From a virus: a stretch of DNA of 64,000 bases. Below, piece by piece: positions 6,496 through 15,101 of this stretch (position 1 is the stretch's first letter; every line of letters starts with the position of its first letter). The stretch spans positions 1-64,000 of the IMG/VR virus record IMGVR_UViG_3300046170_000322; one strand, given 5' to 3'. The notes below the pieces were generated by a model that was not told the DNA's origin, searched no databases, and saw only the letters and a list, made by a program, of their open reading frames with translations. The position numbers and the translations under genes were made by a program.

Positions 6496-6497
6496 AA

Positions 6498-6532
6498 GTA
6501 TTATCTATATAGTCTCGTATTAAGTATGTAAA
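6498..6532 (-). promoter_or_regulatory. Bipartite leftward promoter element, copy 10 (outermost)
   Basis: Minus strand: TTTACATACTTAATACGA, nine bases, GATAATACTT, ATG. It is the most upstream copy, at the edge of the divergent control region. Confidence 0.66.
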
Positions 6533-6843
6533 GTGCTATACATGTATTGTATATAGTAATATGTGAAATGTTCTATAGAATTATATTATATGTAAGAGTA
6601 GTTGTGTAGGTAATCGTATAGGAAAACGCCATAAAATTATCTGGAACGAATATAAATAGGGTGGGGCTGGTAATAAAAAAAGGTTTTTACTTTTATAAGT
6701 GGGCGGCGAGGTGTATAGTAGTAACACAAAACCCCTATATATCTAACGTGCCAAAAAAGATGACATTAGCCTATAAGAGTATATAAGTAACAGCCTATTG
6801 TCACCCTTTTTAAATAGTAACACTTACATGTGATTATTCTAAC
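6533..6843. promoter_or_regulatory. Divergent control region without genes
   Basis: About 310 bases separating the leftward and rightward units. It holds A/T-rich stretches, a G-rich patch (TAGGGTGGGGCTGG) and three copies of AGTAACA (6720, 6786, 6816) leading up to the first rightward gene. No bipartite element faces right. A rightward promoter is expected here, but I cannot name its boxes. No tRNA or recognisable origin repeat was seen. Confidence 0.5.
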
Positions 6844-7086
6844 ATGGCAATAAAAAGAGCAGGTAACTCACAAGGTCTATCACCAGTCGCGCTACGACGT
6901 AAGCGTGCAAGGGACAAGGCAGCGGCAATGACGCCGAAGAGACGTAAGCGAAAAGCCGAGAACCAACGCTATGGCCAAAGGTCAGATTCCGACATCCACC
7001 ATGAACCAAACGGAACATTGCGTAGAACCTCTATAGCCTATAACCGAGCTACTCACACAAGGGGAGAAGTTAACAAATCCGCGTAA
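6844..7086 (+). CDS. Small, very basic protein
   Basis: 80 residues, rich in Arg and Lys (LRRKRARDKAAAMTPKRRKR), likely nucleic-acid binding and mostly unstructured. First gene of the rightward unit. Function unknown. Confidence 0.65.
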   Translation: MAIKRAGNSQGLSPVALRRKRARDKAAAMTPKRRKRKAENQRYGQRSDSDIHHEPNGTLRRTSIAYNRATHTRGEVNKSA

Positions 7087-7140
7087 CTAGGGTCCGTGGA
7101 ACCAAATGCACCCTAGAAAAACCAATTAACCTTATAAACA

Positions 7141-7389
7141 ATGACGTATTATTATTACAGGACCAGCAATACGTGGAGTGGTCAACCACAAGTATCAGAG
7201 GACACAATTAGCTTCTGGAAACACCTATCTGACAAATCAAACTGGAGGATAGTTCAATTACCAAATGGGTACTACCAAACAGAGTACAAACACATCGATG
7301 ATAGTTGGTGTGACGTAACACGCCGAGAGACCATCGAGTCTGCGAGGCTGCAATTGATGGTAGCATCGAACACTACAATAAGAAACTAG
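7141..7389 (+). CDS. Hypothetical protein
   Basis: 82 residues, rich in Tyr and Trp, starting MTYYYYRTSNTWSGQPQ. No domain recognised. It lies between the basic protein and GroEL in the first rightward operon. Confidence 0.65.
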   Translation: MTYYYYRTSNTWSGQPQVSEDTISFWKHLSDKSNWRIVQLPNGYYQTEYKHIDDSWCDVTRRETIESARLQLMVASNTTIRN

Positions 7390-7457
7390 ATTATCTAGAA
7401 GGACCCAAAGTAGTTAAAACATTTGATAAGTAAAAACCAAAGAAACAATTTAATTTA

Positions 7458-9050
7458 ATGGAATATAATTTACCAAGTCAGATAGTCAAGAATTTAGATT
7501 TTGGCACTGACGCAAAAACGAAAGTTATAAGTGGAGTTGAGAAACTAGCTAAGGCAGTTAAATCAACATTAGGCGCTTCAGGAAAATGTGTCATCTACGA
7601 AGATGGCATGGGTAAACCGGTGATCACAAAAGATGGTGTAACCGTTGCGGAAAGCGTAGTCTTACATGACCCGGTTGAAAACATAGGTGCCACACTTATT
7701 AAGGAAGCCTCTAAAAATACAGTGAAAGAAGCAGGTGACGGTACCACTACGGCTATCGTCCTTGCTGAAGCACTGATAAAAGAGGTTAATAAAGCAGCAT
7801 ACAAAGGAGCTACGATACGAGAGATTAAAAATGGCATCGACGTAGGCCTTGAACAAGCTACAGCAATATTGAAGAAGATGAGTGTTAGGGTCAAAAACTC
7901 TACATTAGATCACGTAAGCTCTATTAGCTGTAACAATGACAACCAACTTGGCAGCATAATAGCCAAGGCTTATAAAAAAGTTGGCAAAAATGGTGTGGTT
8001 TTGATGGAAGAGTCACAAACAGATGAAACATACGTTGACGTAGTCGATGGTGTACAAATAGAATCTGGGCTTACATCGCCATACTTCGCCACTAATACTG
8101 AGAAAAACAGGTGTGAACTTGAAAATCCGGTCATTTTGATCGTTTCAAGCAAGATACCTAACCTTAGGAAAATACAAAGCGTGCTAGAGTACGTTATAAA
8201 AACTAAAAAACCACTACTTATTGTAGCAGAAGTTGACCAGCAAGTAAAATCGGCACTTCTAATGAATAAAGTAAAGGGTAATATCAACGTAAACATCATA
8301 GATCCTCCAGGTTTTGGGCCAACGCGTAAAGAAACCATAGATGATCTAGCTATTTTAACAGGTGCAGAGGTTATAAATGAAGAATTAGGTGATGATTTAG
8401 ACCTAATACAGCCAGATTCGCTTGGTCAAGCCAAGTTTGTGGTAACAGACAGCAAGAATACTGTTATAACTACGCTACCGATTGACGAAAGTTTAGCTGG
8501 TAGAATAAAAGAAGTTAAAGAACAGATTAAAACTGAGAAAAATGGCTACATAAAGCGCAAACTAGAGCAAAGATTAGCTATGCTATCAGGTTCTGTTGGT
8601 GTTATACGTGTAGGTGCAAACTCAAAAGTTGAGTTGAAAGAGAAAAAAGACAGGGTGGAGGATGCAATATATGCAGTCAAGGCGGCTCTGCAAGAAGGCA
8701 TAGTACCTGGTGGAGGCGTAGCCCTGATGGACACGGCTTCTGAGCTTGAAAATATTCATGCAAACCTAGAAATGAGTGACAACGCTGGCTTACAAATATT
8801 TTGCAACGCTATAAGAGCACCATATGCTACAATACTAGATAATGCTGGTATAGAAGTAGAGGAAAAAGGTGGTATTGGTATTGGTTGCAATGTAATAACT
8901 GGTAAAAATGTTAATATGATTGATAATGGCATCGTAGATCCATTATTAGTAACTAAGACAGCGCTTAAAAATGCAGTGAGTGTTGTTTCAACTATAATTT
9001 CTGCAGATTGTGTAATATCTAATATAAGAGTACCAAATGCAAGCAGTTAG
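7458..9050 (+). CDS. groL: Phage-encoded chaperonin GroEL (Hsp60)
   Basis: 530 residues, near the bacterial length of about 548. It forms the ATP-driven folding chamber, probably for phage structural proteins. Family marks: VITKDGVTVA, GDGTTTA at residues 93-99 (ATP site), KDRVEDAIYAVKAALQEGI with the catalytic-Asp region, PGGGVAL, and MIDNGIVDP. The flexible GGM-repeat tail of bacterial GroEL is missing; the protein ends in PNASS. It is followed by a GroES gene eight bases downstream, as in bacteria. Chaperonins are known from some giant phages and from virioplankton but are uncommon. Confidence 0.96.
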   Translation: MEYNLPSQIVKNLDFGTDAKTKVISGVEKLAKAVKSTLGASGKCVIYEDGMGKPVITKDGVTVAESVVLHDPVENIGATLIKEASKNTVKEAGDGTTTAIVLAEALIKEVNKAAYKGATIREIKNGIDVGLEQATAILKKMSVRVKNSTLDHVSSISCNNDNQLGSIIAKAYKKVGKNGVVLMEESQTDETYVDVVDGVQIESGLTSPYFATNTEKNRCELENPVILIVSSKIPNLRKIQSVLEYVIKTKKPLLIVAEVDQQVKSALLMNKVKGNINVNIIDPPGFGPTRKETIDDLAILTGAEVINEELGDDLDLIQPDSLGQAKFVVTDSKNTVITTLPIDESLAGRIKEVKEQIKTEKNGYIKRKLEQRLAMLSGSVGVIRVGANSKVELKEKKDRVEDAIYAVKAALQEGIVPGGGVALMDTASELENIHANLEMSDNAGLQIFCNAIRAPYATILDNAGIEVEEKGGIGIGCNVITGKNVNMIDNGIVDPLLVTKTALKNAVSVVSTIISADCVISNIRVPNASS

Positions 9051-9057
9051 TTATTAC

Positions 9058-9294
9058 ATGATAGTTAAGACTATCAAAGAGAAAAAGAAAATAGCTGGTC
9101 TTGATATTGCAGATAGCATAGACAGTGAAAATAGGTACTTAAAAGGCGAGATCATCAGCAATGGCGATCTTGTGCCTGATACATTAAACGAAGGTGATAT
9201 TGTATATTATGACAGACACGCTGGCCATAGTATAACTAAGAACGATGTTATATATCAGGTCATACAAGTAAAAGATGTGGTAATAGTAGAGTAA
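9058..9294 (+). CDS. groS: Co-chaperonin GroES-like
   Basis: 78 residues from MIVKTIKEKK; a further ATG 21 bases upstream overlaps the GroEL stop and is less likely. GroES caps the GroEL ring. The order of strands fits Cpn10: a mobile-loop region (KKIAGLDIADSIDSENR), then KGEIISNGD, LNEGDIVYYDRHAG and a final VKDVVIVE. The mobile loop is divergent in sequence, as in other phage co-chaperonins. Pairing with GroEL makes the call firm. TAATG overlap with the next gene. Confidence 0.85.
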   Translation: MIVKTIKEKKKIAGLDIADSIDSENRYLKGEIISNGDLVPDTLNEGDIVYYDRHAGHSITKNDVIYQVIQVKDVVIVE

Positions 9295-9734
9295 TGAGGA
9301 TTACTGCATCTGACTTAAAACAAATACAATTATTCAAGTATTACAGGCTCGTTAGGAAATGGGCCTGTAAAACTTATAACCTAACTGATGCAGAACTTGA
9401 GTTGTTAATAGCTTTAGATTGCATCGGTAGATTTACTAGACAAGAATTTATAGAAGGGACGTATACTATGTCTTGGAACAAACAGCGGTGGGATAAGCTT
9501 AGACAAGAGGGTTGGATAGAGACATGGAGACACCGTAATCGCACTACAATCAAATACAGCATTTTTAAGACATCATTCAAATGCCAACAACTAATAAGCA
9601 GAATATATAGGATATTACTGGCTGAAGAAGACTTACCTACTTCTGAACGTAGTGTGTTTTTCAAAAACGAATCTTACACAGACAAGGTATTCAATGCAGC
9701 CATTGATAGAATGATCAAAGACAAAACAAGATAA
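9294..9734 (+). CDS. Winged-helix DNA-binding protein (MarR-like)
   Basis: 146 residues. YNLTDAELELLIALDCIGRF, then WNKQRWDKLRQEGWIETW and a basic HRNRTTIKYSI wing match a MarR-type winged helix. A regulator of the late unit is plausible; the family assignment rests on pattern only. Tightly coupled to GroES and the next gene. Confidence 0.65.
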   Translation: MRITASDLKQIQLFKYYRLVRKWACKTYNLTDAELELLIALDCIGRFTRQEFIEGTYTMSWNKQRWDKLRQEGWIETWRHRNRTTIKYSIFKTSFKCQQLISRIYRILLAEEDLPTSERSVFFKNESYTDKVFNAAIDRMIKDKTR

Positions 9735-11266
9735 TGGCAAAACCAATAACAAACAGAGTAAAAATGGGTCAAACACCTGTGATTAGAAAAGATCTAGAGG
9801 GAGGTGTTATAGCTGAAGCAAATAATGATGGATCTATATACGTTGATAAAGGCGTTAAAAAAGGTTCACCTCTTGAAAAAGAAGCCATTGCTCACGAAAA
9901 AGTTCATTTAAACCAAATGAAACGTGGCGATTTAAACTATGACGATAATAACGTTTACTGGAAAGGTAAAGCATACTCTAGATCTTCTATGAATGAAGGT
10001 GCTAAGAATTTACCTTGGGAAAAGGAAGCGTACAATAAAACTAAGCACATGAATAAAAGTAAAAGCAAGTCACCGGCAAAAATGTCAGATGCTGATCTAG
10101 TAGCAAACAATGCACAGACACATAAAAAATTTACAAACTATGGCAGTGGCGTAGACTCTGGTAGTAGCAACAGCGGTACGAAGGTATCTAACATTAGAAG
10201 AAAAAATAAAAAAGATAAGAAATTAATAAAGGGCTTATTAGAAGATAACGAATCAAAAAGTGTGTCATTAGACTCAGGCACTTCTTCGGGACCAACAGAT
10301 CTGCCAACATTTATATCGCCTTTAAAATCAACACCTATAACATCTAAAGCATCAGCACTAAAAAAATTAAGTACAGCTCAAAAAGCATATACACTTATGA
10401 GTGGCTACGACGGCGGCGGTACCGAAACCTTTGTTGGCAATAGAGCCTCTAGCGGCGATACTGGTACATTCAAAGTAATTACAAATAGAGACATAGCTGG
10501 TGGTTTTAGAGGAGAAGATATAGGCGAAGCGCCAGGTGGAGAACAAACAAAAGATCCAAGAGGCTATATGATAGGTTTAAGGAAAAAATATCCGTATACA
10601 ACAGCCAAAGAGTTCGCAGCTAAAAAATACATATCACAATCTGCAGTGTCAGAAATGGATAAAGTAGCACCTGCATCTGATCCGCCTAGTAGTGGTAAAG
10701 AAACTAGAGAAGTGAGCTACACGCCAGATACTGAAAAAGTGCCGGGTACACCTAACGAGCCAGGTACTTATAATATGCCGCACCTTGAAGCGCGTAACCT
10801 TAGGTTAGCTGCTGGTGAAAAAAGAAGGCAACAAAATCAAGAACTTAGAAGAACTCAGAGAGATTTCTACAAAGGCACTGATACAAAAAGAAAAGATAGG
10901 CAGCAGATAAACCCAGAGACTGGAAAACCTTTTGCTAACAGAGCCGAGTTTATGGAATATAGAAAGAAAGGTCAATCTAGCATCTCTCATAGATCAGGCA
11001 AAAATTATGATGGTAAACCAGCAACATTACCAACTACTAAAAAAGCAGGTCCTGATTCTAGTCGAAAAACTTATGACGATCAAGGAAGAGAAATTAAAAA
11101 ATCTTCAGGTAATAATGATTTTAACGTAGATAAAAACGCTTTATCTACATCACAGCAAATGAAGCTCGACGCTGCAAGAAAAAAATTCTCACCTGCTAGT
11201 ATGAATACAAGCAATAAAAACAAAGCACCTTTTAAAATGGGTGGTTATGGATCAAAAAACAAATAA
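9734..11266 (+). CDS. HExxH metallopeptidase-like protein with SPxK motifs
   Basis: 510 residues. Residues 54-58 are HEKVH with further Glu at 96-98 (PWEKEAY), the layout of a small zinc metallopeptidase domain. The rest is low complexity, Lys/Ser/Gly-rich and probably disordered. It carries SPAKM near residue 114, SPLKS near 195, and ends SPASM...APFKMGGYGS, the same short motifs found in six other proteins of this genome. It is probably virion-associated. Whether the HExxH is active cannot be told. Confidence 0.6.
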   Translation: MAKPITNRVKMGQTPVIRKDLEGGVIAEANNDGSIYVDKGVKKGSPLEKEAIAHEKVHLNQMKRGDLNYDDNNVYWKGKAYSRSSMNEGAKNLPWEKEAYNKTKHMNKSKSKSPAKMSDADLVANNAQTHKKFTNYGSGVDSGSSNSGTKVSNIRRKNKKDKKLIKGLLEDNESKSVSLDSGTSSGPTDLPTFISPLKSTPITSKASALKKLSTAQKAYTLMSGYDGGGTETFVGNRASSGDTGTFKVITNRDIAGGFRGEDIGEAPGGEQTKDPRGYMIGLRKKYPYTTAKEFAAKKYISQSAVSEMDKVAPASDPPSSGKETREVSYTPDTEKVPGTPNEPGTYNMPHLEARNLRLAAGEKRRQQNQELRRTQRDFYKGTDTKRKDRQQINPETGKPFANRAEFMEYRKKGQSSISHRSGKNYDGKPATLPTTKKAGPDSSRKTYDDQGREIKKSSGNNDFNVDKNALSTSQQMKLDAARKKFSPASMNTSNKNKAPFKMGGYGSKNK

Positions 11267-11270
11267 AACA

Positions 11271-12257
11271 ATGAAAGCAACAAACATTTATCAAACGTTA
11301 AAAACTAAGGGTTATGGTACTGATGGTACTAAACCTCAACTACCAGGAGTAGGATCTCCTTTAAAAAAGTCTCCTTACAAATTTAACGCGGGCCTTAAGA
11401 AGGCTGCAGCTGAAGGTAAGCTAGATAATAACCCTAAGTTTAAAGACGCAGTAGAGTCTTCTCCAGCTAAGTTAGCCCCAGTTGTAGCAGCTGTAGGTAA
11501 AAAATTATTAGTGGGTGCAGCTAAAAAAATGATGGCTAAGAAAGCAGCTGAAAAATTACAGCAAAAGCAAGGCTCACCAGCTATGATGAAAGGTAAGCCT
11601 AAAAAGAAAGGTCCTAAAAAGATAGCTATAGATAAAAGGTCTGTTGCAGATGCCGACGCAAAAAAAGCTATAATAAATAAAACACCTAAAAATTATGATT
11701 ACCCTACAGGATTAAAAGGAGAGTTTTATCCTAAAACAGAATCTAAAAAAATAAAAAAATACCCTAGTGGTGTAAAAGGAGATAAGTACAAAGCTTCTCC
11801 AGCTAAAAAATATAAAAGTGATGCTCAAAGAAAAGCTGTACATGCTAGCAAAGCTGAAAAGTCTTCGCCAGCTAAAAAAACTATAGATCCTCCTAAAGGT
11901 AAGAAGAAAAGTAAAAGCAAGGATATTGATCCAGGTTTCTACACAAATTTTCCTACTGTAAGTGGAAAAGACTTAACGCTACAAAAAAGAAATATAGAAA
12001 CTAAAAAAGCAAATGCAGAAAGAAGACGCAATGAAACCCTCAAAAATGCGACCGAAAACGCCAAAAAAAGCATGAAAAATTTTAGCTCTTCTCCAGCTAA
12101 AAAGAAAGTAGATGGCAAGAAAGCAAAACTAATAAGCGAGAAGAAAGATCCTAAAACTGGTATCACTACTAGAAAGTATGATGTAGGTACTAACATGCCT
12201 AAAATAGTTAAAACTAAATCATCTCCAGCTAAGAAAAGCTGCGGATACAAAAAATAA
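11271..12257 (+). CDS. SPAKK-repeat basic protein
   Basis: About 328 residues, extremely Lys-rich. SPLKKSPYK is followed by ESSPAKL, GSPAMMK, ASPAKKY, SSPAKKT, SSPAKKK and a C-terminal SSPAKKSCGYKK. Start at 11271 is chosen because ATNIYQTLKTKGYGTDG matches the N-terminus of the 50282-50473 protein; an in-frame ATG at 11241 overlaps the previous gene. The repeats resemble SPKK motifs of histone H1 tails that bind A/T-rich DNA, so DNA condensation is one idea; a virion-targeting or processing tag is another. Function unknown. Confidence 0.75.
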   Translation: MKATNIYQTLKTKGYGTDGTKPQLPGVGSPLKKSPYKFNAGLKKAAAEGKLDNNPKFKDAVESSPAKLAPVVAAVGKKLLVGAAKKMMAKKAAEKLQQKQGSPAMMKGKPKKKGPKKIAIDKRSVADADAKKAIINKTPKNYDYPTGLKGEFYPKTESKKIKKYPSGVKGDKYKASPAKKYKSDAQRKAVHASKAEKSSPAKKTIDPPKGKKKSKSKDIDPGFYTNFPTVSGKDLTLQKRNIETKKANAERRRNETLKNATENAKKSMKNFSSSPAKKKVDGKKAKLISEKKDPKTGITTRKYDVGTNMPKIVKTKSSPAKKSCGYKK

Positions 12258-12259
12258 AT

Positions 12260-12718
12260 ATGGATAACAAAAAGAAATTTAAAGACACCAAAGTCGGTAA
12301 GTTTCTAGTGCAAAAAGGTCCTAGCATAATAGAAGCAGTGGGTGACGTAATACCTGATGCTGGTGTGCTAGGTATAGTTAAAAAACTAATAGAAAAAGAA
12401 GATCCTGTAGTTTTACCACCTCAAGATAAAGAGACTGCACTAAAGCTACTAGAACAAGACGTAATAGAGATGCAGGAAATATCTAAGCGCTGGGTTAGTG
12501 ATATGCAATCAGATTCTTGGTTGTCTAAAAATACTAGACCTATGGCTTTGATATTTCTTACTGTATCTATGGTTGCGTTAATACTACTCGATAGCACTGC
12601 ATTAAATTTCGATGTAGATATAAGTTGGGTCGATCTATTAAAATCTCTACTCATAACCGTATATGTTGCTTACTTCGGTTCTAGAGGAGCAGAAAAATTT
12701 AAATCAATAAGTAAATAA
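12260..12718 (+). CDS. Holin (GTA-type three-TM-like family)
   Basis: 152 residues. After an amphipathic N-terminal half come WLSKNTRPMALIFLTVSMV with a hydrophobic run and then LLKSLLITVYVAYFGSRGAE, the pattern of holins related to gene-transfer-agent holins. It would permeabilise the inner membrane at lysis. It sits in front of the tail-fibre genes, about 36 kb from the endolysin gene. Confidence 0.75.
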   Translation: MDNKKKFKDTKVGKFLVQKGPSIIEAVGDVIPDAGVLGIVKKLIEKEDPVVLPPQDKETALKLLEQDVIEMQEISKRWVSDMQSDSWLSKNTRPMALIFLTVSMVALILLDSTALNFDVDISWVDLLKSLLITVYVAYFGSRGAEKFKSISK

Positions 12719-13426
12719 ATGGCTAGAATAAGTACATACTCAACAGATACTTCTTTACAGAAGAACGATAGGCTATTAGGCTCTAACGCTAATGGTGCTA
12801 CCAGGAACTTCACTATAGAAGATTTAGGCGAGTTTCAAGCTAGCATCAACGCCTCTGCTATCATAGGGCAAATTCCTTATATATATCATAACAACACTTT
12901 TGGTGGTAATGCCACTAGACAAGATGGATCTATAACAACTAACACATCTAATACTTCTACAAACTTTAGCGCTATAAACACAGTTAAAGTTAGTAAGAAG
13001 CCTTATGGTAGTGAAAATACAATTGTTAATGTTATAGAAACTTTCGTAAATAAAGAAATAATTATCGCTGGTCAAGAAGATCAAGATAACTTTGGTGTAT
13101 ACGTATGCACCGCTGTAGCGCAAGATACATCTGAAACAGACTTCTACGATATATCAATTACCTATGCTAAAGGTAATGGCGTTATAGAAACAAATAAATT
13201 TTATTCAATAGTATTATATTCAGGAGCTCAAGACAAAGATTTTAAACATAATCAGACATCGGCAAGTTCTACTTGGGTGATAACCCACAACTTAAACAAA
13301 TACCCTAATGTAGTGGTGTTTGACTCAGCAGATAACCAAGCATTCGGTTCTGTAGAGTTTAATAGTAAAAATCAATTAACAATAACATTTTCTGCTTCAT
13401 TTAGTGGAGTAGCACATTTAAACTAA
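12719..13426 (+). CDS. Tail-fibre-associated structural protein
   Basis: 235 residues. The N-terminus MARISTYSTDTSLQKNDRLL with NFTIEDLGEF is typical of small proteins at the start of marine phage fibre modules. The C-terminal WVITHNLNKYPNVVVFDS and ITFSASFSGVAHLN fit a β-rich fibre tip domain. It abuts the holin gene and leads into two fibre genes. Confidence 0.65.
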   Translation: MARISTYSTDTSLQKNDRLLGSNANGATRNFTIEDLGEFQASINASAIIGQIPYIYHNNTFGGNATRQDGSITTNTSNTSTNFSAINTVKVSKKPYGSENTIVNVIETFVNKEIIIAGQEDQDNFGVYVCTAVAQDTSETDFYDISITYAKGNGVIETNKFYSIVLYSGAQDKDFKHNQTSASSTWVITHNLNKYPNVVVFDSADNQAFGSVEFNSKNQLTITFSASFSGVAHLN

Positions 13427-13441
13427 AAAAATATATAAACT

Positions 13442-15085
13442 ATGTCTCTAGAATATTACGCTAGTATTGATCTTAATAAGAACGAACTACAAAACGCAGT
13501 AATCCACCCATTAGGCTCAGCGCCATCCACACCCGCAGAAGGGCAAATTTATTATGACAGCACGGCTGGTGATAAACAAATATACCTATATAACGGCAGT
13601 AGCTGGATAGCTTTAGGTGGTGATAAGTTTAACACAATAGCTGTATCAGGCCAAAGTAGTATAGTTGCAGATAGCGGAAGTGATACATTAACATTTGCTG
13701 CTGGATCTAACGTAATTATAACTACTGACATTAATACAGATACATTAACTATATCTGCTACTAACACGACACTCACTCAAGAGCAAGTTGAAGATTATGT
13801 AGGTGCAATGCTAGTTGGTACTGAAACAGGTATAACAGTTAGTTATGATGATACTAATGGTGAAATCGATTTTGTAGTTAGTGATACTACTGTAGCTGGT
13901 GACACAGGTTCTACAGGCATTACGCCAGGAGATACTTTAACTATAGCAGGTGGCGAGGGAATAGACACAGCAATGTCAGGTGATACTTTAACTGTATCTG
14001 GCGAGGATGCTACAACATCTAATAAAGGTATTGCATCATTTAGCTCGGCTGACTTCTCTGTATCATCTGGAGCCGTTTCTATTAAGTCTGGTGGAGTTTC
14101 TAATAGTCAACTAGCTAATAGTAGTTTAACCATAGGAGATAGCACGATATCACTTGGTGGCACAGATACAACATTAACTGGTTTAACAGATATAGATTTA
14201 ACAGCAGGTGCTAAAACTATATTTGATGGAGTTGGTGCAAACAACTTAACAATAGGTGCTGCAAGTACAACAATAGTAATACCTGGTGATTTACAAGTAA
14301 CTGGTACTACTACTACAAATAATGTTGAGACAGTAAGTACATCTAATGGTGTAGTATTTGAAGGTGATGTAGCAGACGCGAACGAGTTAACATTAATAGC
14401 TGGAACACTAACGGGCGATAGAACAGCTACGCTAGTAGATTTAACAGGTTATGTAGCTATATTTGATGCAGTACCTACTACTACAATAACTGCAACTGCA
14501 GCTGAACTTAACTATGTTGATGGTGTAACTTCAAACATACAAACACAATTAAATAATAAAATAGAAACATTATCAGATTTAAGTATAACAGCAACAGCTG
14601 CTGAGTTAAATACTTTAGATGGTATAACAGCTAATACAACTGAATTAAACTTACTTGATGGCATAACAACATTAAGTGGATCTAATACTGGTGACGAACC
14701 AGATGCAAGTACTACAACTAAAGGTATTATAGAGATCGCCACATCTACAGAAGTTAGAACTGGTACTGATACTGCTAGGGCTATAACAGCTAGTGGACTT
14801 GCAGCAAAATCTGTGACTGCACAAATAGATGTAAGTCAAGCAAACTTTATATCGAATAAATACGCTGAGATAACACACAACTTAGGTACAGAAGATGTAC
14901 TAGTTCAGCTATTTGATTCGACAACGAAACAAACAGTATATGCGGATGTAGCTAGAACAGATAAAGCTGATACAGCTTCTACAAGCAAAGTAAAAATATC
15001 TTTTGGTGTTGTACCAGGTAATGACGTTGATGTTATTATTACTTCAGTAAAAGGTGCTTCTGCTGGATCTGTAGCATACGCATAA
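13442..15085 (+). CDS. Tail fibre protein
   Basis: 547 residues, Thr/Ser/Gly/Asp-rich. It contains repeated TATAAELNYVDGVT-like units (ITATAAELN, about residues 340-410), a known fibre-shaft repeat, and EGQIYYDSTAGDKQIYLYNG near the N-terminus. The C-terminal KYAEITHNLGTEDVLVQLFD resembles that of the preceding protein. It probably forms part of the host-recognition apparatus. Confidence 0.8.
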   Translation: MSLEYYASIDLNKNELQNAVIHPLGSAPSTPAEGQIYYDSTAGDKQIYLYNGSSWIALGGDKFNTIAVSGQSSIVADSGSDTLTFAAGSNVIITTDINTDTLTISATNTTLTQEQVEDYVGAMLVGTETGITVSYDDTNGEIDFVVSDTTVAGDTGSTGITPGDTLTIAGGEGIDTAMSGDTLTVSGEDATTSNKGIASFSSADFSVSSGAVSIKSGGVSNSQLANSSLTIGDSTISLGGTDTTLTGLTDIDLTAGAKTIFDGVGANNLTIGAASTTIVIPGDLQVTGTTTTNNVETVSTSNGVVFEGDVADANELTLIAGTLTGDRTATLVDLTGYVAIFDAVPTTTITATAAELNYVDGVTSNIQTQLNNKIETLSDLSITATAAELNTLDGITANTTELNLLDGITTLSGSNTGDEPDASTTTKGIIEIATSTEVRTGTDTARAITASGLAAKSVTAQIDVSQANFISNKYAEITHNLGTEDVLVQLFDSTTKQTVYADVARTDKADTASTSKVKISFGVVPGNDVDVIITSVKGASAGSVAYA

Positions 15086-15101
15086 GATTTAAATACAATT
15101 A

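Noticed and set aside
9734-12257. True histone H1 homologue
   Set aside because: Only the SPxK-type repeats resemble H1 tails; no globular winged-helix H1 domain is present.
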